Source: Seriola aureovittata
Taxonomy: Eukaryota > Chordata > Actinopteri > Carangiformes > Carangidae
NCBI RefSeq assembly: GCF_021018895.1
Contig: NC_079369.1
Location: 4,494,694-4,558,693 of the forward strand
DNA length: 64,000 bases
Direction of reading: 5' to 3'
Below the pieces are notes generated by a model. It worked only from the letters and a program-made list of their open reading frames with translations. It was not told where the DNA came from and searched no databases. The translations under genes were made by a program, and so were the position numbers. This document shows positions 27,076 through 39,760 of this stretch, piece by piece. How positions within the stretch are numbered: position 1 is the stretch's first letter; every line of letters starts with the position of its first letter.

Positions 27076-28350
27076 AGCTAACTTTAGACAACAAATTTAT
27101 AGGATGGTGCCGCAATAAGATGTGACTATTATCACCCTCGTCTTACTATAAAAACATTCAGACTCAAACATAATAACATAATAATAACACACAAAAAGAC
27201 CTGGTCAGGAGGGCAGTCCTTAGTCCACTGAACCACTTCCTCCTCGGCCATATTTGAGACTGTTGATGAACTGCAGCCACACTAAAAGAAGAAAGTGTCC
27301 TCTGATGTGTCTGTGTATTATTTGCCAGCACATGCTTCTGGCTCCGGCCCCCGTGGCTCTGATGGCTTTAATTGACTGTCTCACTGTGATTAATGGTCAC
27401 ATGTTAAACATGCACATTGTGGACATTCTTACACAGATGTGGAAGGCAATTTGAGGGAGAGGGGCCATCTCTGGAGAAGCACTTATCTCTGACTGTGAGC
27501 TCAGCGTTTGGGATGGGATGGGAGAGAGGAGCACTGCTCTGGTCTGCAGGCCCCAGAGCCGACCTACACTCCATCGCAGTGACATTGAGGATATTTAAAG
27601 AAATGGCCTCCCCCCACTGGGCCTCAGACAATGGGCTGTGGTAGCAAGGAAATTCATGGGCCGAGGCATCATAAAAGGTTGGAAAACAGAGACAAGTGTG
27701 TTTTTATCATCCTCTGAATCTCTAACAGATACAGGAAGGATTTTTTTTTTTTTTTTGGCAGAAATAAGAATAAAGTGCCTATAAATCAATGTATAAACTT
27801 AATCATATCTAAAGTATTTTCCCTCAAAAGCTACATTTAGTGTCCATGAAATCCTTAAACACTGTCAGGTTATGTATGTGATAGCAGTCCTGTTGATCCC
27901 CTTACACACCTCCCTTGGTCACCACTGCAGATTACAAAGCTTACCACTGATCTAGGCTTTAAGGAACTAAGAGATTCGCCGTAGTGACAGTGTTTACACA
28001 GTGGGGTCCACATGGCAGGGCTCCGTATGGAAGCGCAGGCCAGCATCAATCAACCTAGCACCAGGCAGCCACCAGCCATCAGGACCGACCGCTGTTCAGA
28101 CTGATTATCAGGGTAGCTTTTAAATCATAAGCCCAACCCCCTGCCCCTTTACCCCACCTCCTGATGACCAACGAGGCTTGGCAGGCCACTGCTGAAATGT
28201 CTTGGCTAACATAACCAAGGACCCGCCATTACCGGGAGCCACATAAACACCGAACAATTTGACCCTGTGTGCCAAAGGGGGGAAGTGGAAGCAGTGTGCA
28301 CGGAGAACGAAATGCAACTGAAAACAAAAGCCCTGGAATGAGAGAGGTCA
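27076..28350. other. Intergenic, no supported feature
   Basis: Unique sequence with a T run at about 27740-27756. Frames on both strands show no domain. Confidence 0.5.
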
Positions 28351-28602
28351 GTATTGGAGCATGTGATTGAGCTAATTGAAATCAACATCCATGATTGGAC
28401 ACACAGGGTAGGGCACTTGGCAGCGCATCTCATGCCAACATCAGTCACCATTCGACGCTGCCCTGCCGGCAGCGAGGGCGGCCTGCTGAGGAGTGGCAGG
28501 GGTCGCATGCCTGTCACGGGTTTACAGAGCGAGCGATCACAGAGGAAGTTTCCTATAACGTCACTGGTGCTCTGCGCGTCTGCATCAGCGCTCCTTCCGC
28601 AG

Positions 28603-28673
28603 AGGACATGGAAGATATGGATCAGAAGGAGCTCCGAGCCTTCAAGGCCAAGTCGGGACCGGACTGGGTTTAG
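28603..28673 (+). CDS. Possible terminal coding exon, unidentified
   Basis: A good acceptor (CTCCTTCCGCAG) is followed by 22 codons plus TAG reading EDMEDMDQKELRAFKAK SGPDWV. Codon choice is strongly coding-like (GAC, CAG, AAG, GAG, CTC, GCC, TTC, AAG), unlike the surroundings. The frame is also open upstream to 28395. I do not recognise the protein, and no partner exon was found nearby. It may be the last exon of an unannotated gene, a relic, or chance. Confidence 0.25.
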
Positions 28674-30595
28674 TCTAGAGCACTCTCACCTCCCAGTGGG
28701 CTTCCTACGGGGCCAGTGTTAATGGTGGCTGCTCCACAGAGCCATGCCAGCCCCCACACTCCCCCCAGCAACTCTGGCACCACGCTAGCCCAGGGCCGTG
28801 CACATTAATGCTACACTAATTAGCAAAGGAGCTGACCAACCAATTATGCACAGTTCAGTCGAGATTCAGAGGTTAAAGGGTATTCTAACGCTGCATCACA
28901 CACTTCACAATTATCTAACTGTACAGTCCAAATGAGCCAGCTGTGGAGGTCACACACTGTTCCTCAAAGTCTACCAGCCACACAAACCGACTGAAACACA
29001 CAGACAACAAGGTGCATCTTCGCCTCACTAATTCAAACTCACATCTACTTCCTTTTAAAAACACGGCGAGAAAAAAACCCCAAAAAAACCAGGAGTAGCG
29101 AGAGAGAGACAGAAGTGATTTTAGAAATCACATCAGGTCGCACAATACGATGTTCAGTCTGGATGGATGTTTGTTGCATGAATTACACAACAAATGCCGT
29201 GTTGCCGGCAGCAACCTCTTGATAAGACAAATCTATTTGAAATATTAACCGCACTCTGATTATTACATGCCAGATTGATCTAGTTATTGTCTGTTTCACA
29301 TACAATACAAATGATGAACTATAAACAAACCAATACTCATCTAAACAAGATATCCTATTAGTGAGATGTAATGACTACGCTGACATCCGACCCTGCAAAG
29401 TCTCTGCGTTTTGTTTTGTTTGTTGTAGGGTTTTTAATGTAACCTGGAAAAGAGAAAATAGCAGCTTTATTTATTGGTCATTACTTTATTTAAAATACAG
29501 TGACCCATTTCTGCCACATGCTTTTGTCAAGGGTTGTCACACACCAACGCTGCGAATGCTCGGTCACAGCAGGGATATTGCATTGACAGAATGTGACAGA
29601 GCACATGTCTCTGTTTACTGGATTTACCGAAACACAACTGACCAATTCCAGTCAGGATACATATAGGCCTATGTTTTATTTATTTATTTATTTTTGCAGT
29701 AATACACAAAAATGATGCAAACACTGGAGATCCCTCGTTGGGAGCCGTATTACTTCATGTGTACACTATAAGTTACAATCTTTAAGGATTTCAGTTGTGG
29801 TGGATTTGGTGAATCCTGCGGCGGTAATGCTAAAAACGCCCTAACAAAACAATCCCACAATTCCATTCAACACAACATATTTATTGGTCAGTGGGGGCAG
29901 GAAACACTGTGCCTGACGTATTACAGAGGGCTGCGAGTAACTCTTGACTTTCAGAGGGTTGTTATTTTGTTCAGCCACAATGAAAGTTTGATGTTTTCTT
30001 TATAAAACTCTGTGGCTACACTTGCTCCGACGCAAACACGCTTCCCCTTCAAAAAATTCCCTGGACCCCAGCTTCTCCGCTCTTTCGGACTACGTAGTCA
30101 CTTGACATATTCACTCACGCATGTGCATAAATTATATGCAATGTACTCATACCCCGGCTCTTGCTTTTTCAGATTACTTACACTACTATGCGCATGCCTT
30201 GTTTCCCATGAATCTTCAGTGCAAGTGCATGCAAAGTCAATCCAGTGAGAGGATGGCGGACAATGCAAAATCCAACACAGAGAGGTGACTGATGAGTGAG
30301 TGTGAAAACATTTGGCTAAAGCAGAATAAATATCAGCTATAAATAGATTTTTTTTTCTTTAATGGGAAGAAAAAGTAATGAATTATAACAGCAGGTAATT
30401 TATGCGAAATAAGATTTAATTCTCTATAATCTACGCTAAAAGAAAATTCCACATATTTGTAACCATGATACAAAAGATAATATGCTTGTTACAGCAGAGT
30501 GCTCTCAAAGTTAGCGTCTGGCACTGGTAACCAGGGGAGAGCTGGTCTCCTGAACAATTTCTGAAATCTACCCACAGCCCAATTAGCAGGGATGT
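28674..30595. other. Intergenic
   Basis: Mostly unique AT-rich sequence. A short TAAT-rich stretch (28800-28870, CACTAATTAGC and CCAATTATGC) may be regulatory. A (TTTA)n repeat lies at about 29672-29694. No exon supported. Confidence 0.5.
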
Positions 30596-30712
30596 TTAAA
30601 AGACCAGACTTGTGACCAGAAGGTTGGAATCCCAGCTGGGACGCTGCTGTGTATCTAAGGTACTTAACCCGAATTGCCTCAGTAAATATCCAGCTGTATT
30701 AACAGATATAGG
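30596..30712 (+). repeat. tRNA-derived SINE fragment
   Basis: Contains TTGTGACCAGAAGGTTGGAATCCC, with a B-box-like GGTTGGAATCC at 30622-30632, then CCAGCTGGGACGCTGCTG and TACTTAACCCGAATTGC..CAGTAAATATCCAGCTGTA. This wording is typical of widespread fish tRNA-derived SINEs. The A box and the 3' tail are not recognisable, so the copy is truncated or decayed. Confidence 0.6.
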
Positions 30713-32484
30713 ACATACAAAGGGAACACACTTACCCTTCATATGGGATTTAATGGGCGACATGAGCACACTGTCAGTTTTGCAGCTTTCTGCAAATAAC
30801 TTCAATAACTTTGCACAAATGAAAAGTTTGCTGCCATAAAAAGCGGCAACAGCAGAAGTCGTCTATGTATTATCCCAGAGGCGGCCATTACTGCGCCTTT
30901 GTCCTAACGGGATCCACAGTTCACTCTATCGGACTGCAGTCATTTGTATTCTGTTCACATAGCACTGATCATCTGCCACCATCTGCATAGTTTTACTGCC
31001 TGTGATCATGGTGCTGTTCTGAGGGGCTGTCATTATGCTTTACAGCATTGTTAAAGCCTGCCTGGGTGCAGCATCAGAAGGAATGGCTCATTCAAACATG
31101 GCTCTCTCTCTCCCTCTGTCTCTCTCTCTCTCTCCCGTCTGCTTCTCCCTGTATATGTCTCGATCAAGGGTTACAAAATACACCTCTACTGCACACAAGT
31201 GCCTACAGACAAATCTGACCAGCACTTTGTGGAAAGTGATACACGGAGCCACTGAGGCGAGGTTGGATTTAAAAGGTCTACATTTTTCAGAGCTGTGAGC
31301 AACACAGACTTTTGACTTTTTATTCTTCATTAGACAAAATAGACACATACAGATAAAATACCCCCTCATGGAGCTGCACTCCAGTCACTCAGCTGCTTAT
31401 GTGTATAATAAATAGCTTCAATATGAAATACAACAAGCCTAGGGTTATGATATGTAATACCATATTATCTATTCAATGCAGATAAATCATGTATTTTAGT
31501 ATGGTATAAAAACAAAAAATATAGAACTTCTTTGAATAATGACTTTCCAGTGATTTAATGCTCAAGTCTGGTTCCTTTTGAGAGTCCCAGGTGATGGTAC
31601 TTTGCATATTGTTGTGAATAACATCCGTTTGTGTGATGGGGGAGAACCTAGCATTGCCCCTTTGGCAATGTAAAGCAGTCCTTTAGTGTGAATCACATAG
31701 CCGGAGGACATCGCTTCATATTCTTAAAGTCAGAGTCAAATCAAAGGAAGATGTAATTATTCAAAAGCCAGTCAACTACTTGGTAAAAGTGGGTGTTATT
31801 CAAGCTAAACATTTCAAATAAACTCATCTGCAGCAGTGCTTTTAATAGTCTGTTATTAGTGCGTCATTAGCTATGAAAAGCTTATAGTGCTGTGCAAGTG
31901 TACTCTGTAAACAGGATGGATTTCCTTCATTAAAACGTTCCTCATGAGTCTGCATAATGACTGTTCTGTGTTCAAAGGAAAATAAATGTTTAGTTCCCAT
32001 ATTAGCACTTACAAATTCAAACCCAACTTCATTCTCCATTGGCGTTGTGGCGGCGTCTGCTCATTAGGGCTGGCGCTCTTTATTTGATTTGAGCTACATA
32101 TGTCTGCTCCTACAGTTCAGCATCATATTTGATTAGCGAGCCACGCCGGACGGACAATCCAAACACACCAAACCATCGGAAAGGTCACGGAAAGAAGCAA
32201 AAAAAACTGTGGATACAGGAAACACTGCTTGCTGACTCTACACTGCAGCTGTCCAACAGAAACGTTACCTTCACTAGAGCAGCAGATGCACCAGAAACCA
32301 CGTCAGGTCTACAGTGTAGTTTATGTGGGTTGTATTTGCATTAACTCAAAGAAATTATGATTTTGTTTGAGTTCCTCGGAACTTGTTTTTTGGGGTTTTT
32401 TTTCAAAGAAGTGGCAGTTTTCACACACAGTCTTCAGGAAACAGCATGAATGTCCCACCATCACAATGAACCAACCTCCCAACC
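30713..32484. other. Intergenic
   Basis: Unique sequence with an interrupted (CT)n at 31101-31135. No exon supported on either strand. Confidence 0.5.
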
Positions 32485-32511
32485 CGTCACTGACGTCACT
32501 GACGTCACTGA
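32485..32511. promoter_or_regulatory. Tandem CRE sites (three CGTCACTGA units)
   Basis: Three exact tandem copies of the nonamer CGTCACTGA create two perfect TGACGTCA palindromes at 32491-32498 and 32500-32507. TGACGTCA is the full CREB/ATF/AP-1-type site. Whether it is bound is unknown; it may be a small tandem expansion. Confidence 0.5.
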
Positions 32512-33485
32512 GCTTGTAAAGTGTAAAACCCATAATCCTTTCTTAATGAGTTACTATAAGGCTCCTTATGGGAAGCATATTACAGCATCCTTATTAATGC
32601 AAATTATTTTTGCAACAGTGTTGTTGCTAATCTGACTGAAAACCTGAATGGATGAGATATTCCAAGCAAAAAAAAGTCAAATATAGTCAGTCTGTGACGG
32701 AATCTGTGGCAAGTTCATAGAATGAGGAGCTAAGAAGAAGGAGGAGGTGGGCTCAGGAAGGCCTATTGATTTCTAAAATACATTCTAAAAGGTCCCATGC
32801 CTAACTTTAGTTTGACAGCTGGATTTGTGAAGACTTTGAACTACTCCAGAACAAGGGTGCAGAGATAACTCCTAACAAGACTGCGCTGGTGTGGACTGGG
32901 CTAAGAGGGCCTTAAGGAGACAATCAGAAAGCGTTGAAGACTCCGCTTCAACCGGCACGGAGGGCCAACCGTGGGCCAACAACCAGTAATGGTATGGGAG
33001 GATGCTGGAAAAATGCTTGGCCCAAATTTGCATGAAAGAAACGCCAATGGCACATTCGGATAACAAGACAACAGAGGAGGAGGAGGAAGAGGCAGGGTGG
33101 GAAGAGTCAGCAGCATCTTTAATAATATCAGGGAAAAGTCAGAAAATGAAAACTCTGCCTATAGGTATGGGGCTAATTAACAAAGTTTTGTCTGAGAGAG
33201 GAATCCGGGGCAAAAGAGAATGGTTAGATTCAATATTCCCCAAAGATTGTCTTCAAAGCTTAAACCGAGGATATTAAATGCATCAGAAATAATAATAATG
33301 CAAGCGTGTGTGTGACTGCTGGCGGCTTCCCTCCCTATCTGAGTAGGCAAGATGTGTGTATGTGTGTGTTAATATCAACTGTGCGGGAAGAATGCTTTAA
33401 ACTCATGAAATACTCCATTGTTCACAATCGGCAATCAACAGTTTTTGTGAAGAGTATTTTCATACATGAACATATTCACAGACAA
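32512..33485. other. Intergenic
   Basis: Unique sequence with a GAGGAG purine patch near 33075-33095. The 91-codon plus-strand frame at 33002-33277 has no recognisable domain. Confidence 0.5.
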
Positions 33486-33487
33486 CA

Positions 33488-33531
<44 letters not shown>
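33486..33531. repeat. (ACGC)n-(AC)n microsatellite
   Basis: About five ACGC units running into about twelve AC units. Confidence 0.95.
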
Positions 33532-33532
<1 letters not shown>

Positions 33533-33915
33533 TTACCCCCTCTTCCATAATATCCATCCCCCTGGAGATCGCCCATTACTAATTAAAACTCTTGACAAAC
33601 CGTCTGTCTGTCTGGGACATGGTCACCATAGGACCCCCACGTGTTGATGAGATGATGAACAAGACAAATGAGCAGAAGTTTTTTTTTTTTTTTAACACAT
33701 CCTCCTATAGTCAGAAGACAGCTACATTCATCTGCACAATAACTGAAGCTGCTTCTTGTACCATTACTTCAATTTATCACCAGCGGGGACAGCCCGAAAG
33801 TCTCATGTAAATGTGCTAAAGCAGCCATGCTGCTAAGTCAACACACTATGCGGCTTTATCTCTATTCAAATTTTTTCAGTTTTATATCATTCCATAAAAA
33901 TAAAATTAAAAAAGG

Positions 33916-34818
33916 GTAAAGGTTCAGTTCACAAAAAGACAAAAAATACATATTTTCTTATATGATATCTGTGTGTGAGATGGGGTTGAAAGCTCTATTA
34001 AAACTAGTAAGTGGACCTTGAGCTAAGGAAGGTTGGAAATTGTCATATTGAAAAGACAATAACAATGAATGAATGATTTGTTTCATTTATTTTACCAGGA
34101 AGTCCCATTGAGATAAAAAAAAGAAGATGGCCGAGATAGCAGCCATGCAAACTCGAGACATATTAAAATACAGCATAAAACATAAAATACCAGATATACG
34201 GCATGACAGCAAATCGAACTCAATGGAACTCATTCTTTATGACGTCCTTAAAATTTTCAATAGGTGTTCATCAATACATCTATATATCATCTATATCATT
34301 TATAAATCTAATTTGCAGATCTGTGAAAAACTCACAGTACAACAAGCAACCACCTAGAGGAGTGTAGCTGACAGCTGCCTGAGCCGAGGCAGAACAGGGA
34401 ACAGAGGTAAGCTGGAAGTTTACCCAGTATTACTTCAGTATGATCCTACTAACAAGAGCTGATTGTATAGCCGTGGCCTGATATACCTCCATTGTTGCCC
34501 ACGATCTATCAAAAGCACATCAGTGAAAACTGTCTTTCATTCCCATAAACATGGAATCTGTAGGTTTATTTTTGAAACTTCACTAAGCAATGGGCTTTTG
34601 GGCTCAAATACAGGCTATAGTGAAGTCAGGATGTAAGGACAAATAAAGCTTATGTCTGCGGTGCTCAGTGTTGAAAATGTTTAAACTGACTCTGGATAGA
34701 GGCAGAAATCTCTCATGGCTGGGTTAAATAAAAATAAAAATAAAATAACAGTATCTATACCACCAGAGGCAAGTCAGAAAATATGTTTTTTCATATTTTG
34801 GGCGAACCAAACCTTTAA
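33916..34818. mobile_element. MITE-like non-autonomous DNA element with terminal inverted repeats
   Basis: The left end TAAAGGTTCAGTTCACAAAA..ACATATTTTCT and the reverse complement of the right end TTAAAGGTTTGGTTCGCCC..ACATATTTTCT match over about 40 bases with some mismatches. The right end finishes in TTTAA at 34814-34818. The interior of about 820 bases has no transposase frame. The end wording (GGTTCAGTTCAC, GAACCAAACCTTTAA) is familiar from abundant fish elements. Confidence 0.6.
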
Positions 34819-36131
34819 GCTCCCTTTGCAGTGAATGGGAACTATCTAAAGTGAATACAACTGTATATAATTTCTGTGACTGTTGCTGTAGCTGCAGCAA
34901 AAACTGGTTACAAGATCTTTTCCCTTTGAGGCAGCCCTCAAATATGTGAGGCCAACTCAGCGTGGCAATAAGTGAAGAATTACCATGGAAGCACTCCTGA
35001 TTCGAGCCCTTTAGGTTTCTTACAGCAGCTTGTTTACAGTCAGGCTTGCCAAAGGTTGACCCCGGCTCTTGTCAACCTTGAGCAGGTCTCTGACTCCAGG
35101 CCTGTCCCGTCCAACGCCTCTGTCCATTTGTGGATCTTGGAGGGCTGAGGGGTCAGCTCCATTCTTACACCGTCAAGCCCCCTTAGCCTGGATCCTCACT
35201 CTGCCAGCTCCACTTACTGTCTCCTGCCCCGTCTCCTGCTCCTTCTCCAATCTGCCGCTACCTCCGACCGACCCTGATACATAGCAGAGCACTACAAGAC
35301 ATGTTTCCCTCTCAGCCAGCAAAGAGGGTTATGTGTTGTGTTATCTTTCACTATCTGTGCCTTTCTCCGTTTTTTTTTTTTTTTTTTAGCTGTCGACTCA
35401 CATTGCATTACAGCGGTGTGCTATAAGACTCCAAGCCATTGCAAAGGATCAGCTTCTATTAGGGCGCCTATTATCATCTCAAATCAGTCGCATTTTAGCA
35501 TTTAAGTGTCGAAAGTTCACGCTGAATTTTCCAGCACCGTGCCTCAAGGTATAGACGGCACATCAGGCAGCCGCCGATAACATGCTCTCTCTCTCTCTCT
35601 TTTTTTTTTCACTACTTCTCTAACACGCTGACTGTTTGTAAAATTACAAGGGATTTCACAGGGCCAGAGTTGGGTGTGATGAAATGCTTGCTGAAAGTGC
35701 CTGGCACTAGCAATAAATGTTCACAATGTTCAGCCAGTGTTGCATTGTGCAACAAATATTAAGCTAATCATCAGTCACTTTTGTCTTCTAGGCAACAATG
35801 GAGCCCTCTTTATAATCCTATTTACCATTTCCAGTGAAACCACCCCCTCCTATAACCACTGCCCACCCCCTGCATCCACAAACACTGCCCCCCCCCCACC
35901 AATCCAACCCCAGGCTGTTCATCTCTAATGAAAGAGAAGATAACGCACAGACAGTCGGGATCACACACTAAGATGCCTGCCCTACATAGTGCCTTTTCTT
36001 CCACCAAATACTTCACAAGATGTCACTGACATTATTTAAAGTGATTACATTTAGCAGAAGTGAATGTCATGGAACAGCACAATTACTCTCATGGCAAATT
36101 TAGCCCTTTTGACAATCTCCCCTACAGGTTA
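34819..36131. other. Intergenic
   Basis: Unique sequence with T runs near 35370-35388, (CT)n at 35585-35600 and a C run near 35889-35898. Proline/serine-rich frames here are compositional. Confidence 0.5.
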
Positions 36132-36227
36132 GCCCCCCACCCACCCACCCACCCACCCAAGCCCCATCACTGCATGCATACATGCCTACCACCTTTTAAC
36201 ACGCGCATACACACACACACACACACA
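36132..36227. repeat. (CCCA)n tract and short (CA)n
   Basis: CCCA units at about 36132-36159 and CA units at 36208-36227, separated by unique sequence. Simple repeats. Confidence 0.85.
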
Positions 36228-36744
36228 AAATGTGCTGTCATTCGCACCGTGAAAACTATACATCAGAAAACAAAGAAAACGCTGGCTTATGTTTCAATCC
36301 AAGAGGAAACATTTGCTGTCAGGCGAGTTCATCTCAATAAACAACATGAGGATGCTGATGCTGCCTCTGTTGCTGTTGTTTACAGCACATTCTCACTTTC
36401 AGCAGCGTTATTGGGAAAAAAAACAACAACAATAGCAACTTCCTTTTTAAATGTTATTTTGAACATATTATTTTCTAATAAGTTGCATTTAAAAAACACT
36501 GCCTCCTACCTAACTGTCTTATAAGTGGTTTTTGGTTAGCTTAATAACATACTACCATGATAACACATCTGAACTCCTTTAATAAATTTCATTGATGTAC
36601 TATAAGTTGATGTACATCATTTTATATCTGCGAAACACTGACAGAAATTTCAGTCTGGTGCATAGAATTAAAATTTTAATATTAATGTAGAAAATCTATC
36701 TGAAGCATGGGCAGATATGCCCACACACACACATTCATTCTCAC

Positions 36745-36746
<2 letters not shown>

Positions 36747-36821
<75 letters not shown>
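36747..36821. repeat. (CA)n microsatellite
   Basis: About 37 pure CA units, preceded by a shorter CA run near 36721-36732. Confidence 0.95.
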
Positions 36822-36823
<2 letters not shown>

Positions 36824-38754
36824 TAATTGAGATTTTTTTCACAAGGACATGCAGAGCCTGAAGCCAGTGCTTAATTGCACGAGCTATCATTACACGGAAA
36901 ATCAACAATTTTAAAAATACACCGAACACCTTTCATCTTCACCCTCCTCTAATCGCACCAGTAAGAGCCGTCTGGAAGGGAGCTTGATGTAGTCAAACTA
37001 TCTAAACAGCGCCAGCGGGTGCCTCACAATCAGCACCACTGATGCAGATACTTTTGGACACGGCAGAGTGCTGCAATGCTGCCTCGCACTGCTGCCATCC
37101 TCTCGCCATCTCGTCTCCAATGGGGAATCAGATGTGACCCGTGTGCCATGTTTGCCTGTTTCGCCCATGGTGAACAGCAGACAAATGAACCAGAATCGCA
37201 GACACCGACACAAATCTCTCCCCACTGTGTTGGTCTCCGTTCGCTTTTGAAAAGCCATTTGGAGATTGCTGTTGAAACCAAACTGTTACTCGTCTCTGTC
37301 TTTGCGGAGCAGCGAGGATGCACTTGTCTCCCTCCTTCCCAACTGAAGCGCTGCCCTCAGCCCTTGGGGAAAAGATATAATGAGGATCTCTATGCCTACA
37401 CTCTGCCTCATTTCAATTGTAAACGCTGCACACACCCTGCACTTTGGACCAGTGATGGCGGCATTATGGGCCGCGCTCAGAATATGACAGTCCATCATGT
37501 CCGCGCAATGCGCCACTTCACTTTTCACTGCTGTCTTGTGCAGTTTATTTCACACAGGCTCTTTTCTAGCGAACACTGCTTTTTAAATAAATAAATAAAT
37601 AAAAAAGTTTGAAATGTATTAATTTGACTACTATCAGATAAAACAGCCGAGTGCCTGCAAATGTGGCACATGCTGCGTTCACAATTGCTAAATACCGAAC
37701 GTTAACAAAAGCTAACCCAGCCGCGCAGCATTAGCACACTTGAAACTATTTAAGAGATTCTCTTTATTTTTTTAGGTTTAACTGAATAATTGAAGAGCAC
37801 TGGTGAGGCTGAATGCAGCAATTAGTAGAAACAAGGTTAGTGAATGAGTGACACGCCAGGCTAAAGGTCAACTCACATTTGAGGCGAGCAACGGCGGCAA
37901 ACTTCCAATTTACACACACTAGCCCAACCTCTTAGCCTTAATATTGACAAATGCATAACAGCAGTGTCAAGTGCTCAAGGGTGATCTACTTTTTTCCTGA
38001 TGTGGGGCTCCCTGGAGTACGGTGCAGAAACATATTCTCTTCAAACAATCCCAATGACAGCCAAATAGCCTGCTTGTCGCTTGTAAAAAACCTTCTAATG
38101 ATGCGTGTCGAGGGAGCGCCCTGCCTTCTTGTAGCAGACGACTCCCCTGTGTACGAGGGGAAAAGCAGAGGGAAAAAAATAATCATGTTTCCCCCAAATC
38201 ATTCCTCCTCATGAAAACCCAACGACACCCGAGCATCTAAACAAACCTTCTCCTTCTCACAGGATCTCTCGCGTTTCCTTCCTCCTGCTTTCTGATCCGC
38301 TAAGTCAACATTCATTACAATAACCATTAAATTTCCATTTTCAAACAGGATTTGCACGTATGCGCAGACTGGAATATCTATTGGGGGAAAAAAATTGGAC
38401 ATGATAGGTACATGAGCGGAAGCACAGGGGTCTTCATGTTGCTGCTGCATCAATGTAGCACAGAAGTAACTGTTCCATCGCTGTGCATACATTTCACCCC
38501 CCCCCCTCCCTCTTCACCTTTCATATTATAATTAGAACAAAAATGATAGGAAGCTGGATGTTTGCTGTCTCGGGCTTAATGTTCCCTCGTGAAATATTGG
38601 GGAAAGAACAGAAAATTACATTCATGTATTTGTAATATAATTTCTAGTCACAGGTTGTAGTGTGCAGCACCATTAGACTTTTAGGTTTGAGATGCTACCA
38701 ACTAATCTTGCTGTATTTTTCAAGAATTTAGATTTACTAAAAAGGATTGTTTAG
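36822..38754. other. Intergenic
   Basis: Unique sequence, with (AAAT)n at about 37585-37602 and a C run near 38497-38506. The longest frame of the window (37076-37594, plus, 172 codons) lies here but shows no domain, no splice-bounded structure and no coding-like codon bias. Confidence 0.5.
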
Positions 38755-39055
38755 GACTTTTCATTTATTGATTAATCTGACAATTATTTTCTTGATGAAA
38801 CGATTATTTAGTCGGTCTATAAAAATACCAATCACTAGTTCCCAGAGCCTAAGATCGCATCTTCAGATTTCTAATTTGGTTATATATTCAGTTTGCTATC
38901 ACATAAGATGAAAGGAAAACAGCTGATCCTCACCAGTAGAAGATTAAGACTCAACAATGTTTTGTTTTTTTAAGCAGGAAAAATGACTGAAATTATTAAT
39001 CAAAACAGTTGCGGATCATTTTTCTCTTGATTGATCTATCGTTTCAGCTCTATTA
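38755..39055 (-). mobile_element. Palindromic MITE-like element ('ATTAATCG' family), diverged copy
   Basis: Phrases such as TTTATTGATTAATCTGACAATTATTTTCTTGATGAAACGATTATTTAGTC at one end and TTGATTGATCTATCGTTTCAGCTCTA at the other, with CCCAGAGCCTAAGATCGCATCTTCAG inside, match a very common fish element ending in 'GTTTCAGCTCTA'. A second copy lies at 46780-47015. Confidence 0.6.
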
Positions 39056-39289
39056 TATCTACATATTATATCTACATTCCATTTTTATTAGGCACCTTAG
39101 ATAACCCCAATTAGACAATGTGTAACTATCATGATGGCTATTTAAGAGAAACAGCCTGAAATTTTTCTAAAACAATAATTTACCGAGAAATTCTGCAGTT
39201 AATAAGATCATTAGGAGGAACAGAATAGTATCTTGATCTTGAGGGAGCACGCTAGTTCACCATCAGATCACAGAGCCTCTATTAAAAAC

Positions 39290-39760
39290 ATATCTTTTTA
39301 ATGTTCGCTGAACAGATGACATGGTGGCCAATGAGAGAGCAAGAGCCTCCGTGTCTTAATGCCAAGAAAGTGGGAGTGCTAACGGGCCCTGATTAGCTCC
39401 GTTTATCTCTAATTAATTACCTTTACCTAATTAGATGCTCTGTTTCAGCTAGACACGGAGTCAAGTAGACTAGATTATTAGTGTGCTCATCGGGCCTTTA
39501 TAAAGGGCTGAAATTAATGTTACGTGCAAAAGAATCTGCTGCTTTAATTGCACAGGTGTTGCCTTATGGCAACACTTCATCATCCACCAGCTCCCCAAGA
39601 TTATTAGCAGGGATTCATACAAAGGGACTATTCTGCGAACTGCACCGTCGCAACAGCTCATTAGTTAGGCTTGTTATTGTATTATTTATTACATTTGGCC
39701 TTCCCCCATTGCCCATATTGATTCATAGACCCTATTTTTTACCTCCTCTTCTCCATGGCT
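39290..39760. promoter_or_regulatory. Candidate enhancer block with RFX-like palindrome
   Basis: Unique sequence very rich in homeodomain cores: CTGATTAGCTCC, CTCTAATTAATTACC, CCTAATTAGATGC, AAATTAATG, GCTTTAATTGC, CTCATTAGTTAGG. A perfect inverted repeat lies at 39556-39575: GTGTTGCC, spacer TTAT, then GGCAACAC. GTTGCC/GGCAAC are RFX half-sites, though with a 4-base spacer. This is the best regulatory candidate in the desert by texture. Confidence 0.45.

Noticed and set aside
30622..30632. B-box-like tRNA gene signal
   Set aside because: No cloverleaf or A box could be drawn; the wording is that of a tRNA-derived SINE.
33002..33277. 91-codon frame with a Glu run
   Set aside because: No domain, no splice context, and the Glu run comes from GAG simple sequence.
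36060..36524. 154-codon plus-strand frame
   Set aside because: Passes through (CCCA)n and (CA)n repeats; no recognised protein.
37076..37594. Longest frame in the window (172 codons)
   Set aside because: No domain or family likeness, overlapping equally open frames on both strands, and no coding-type codon bias.
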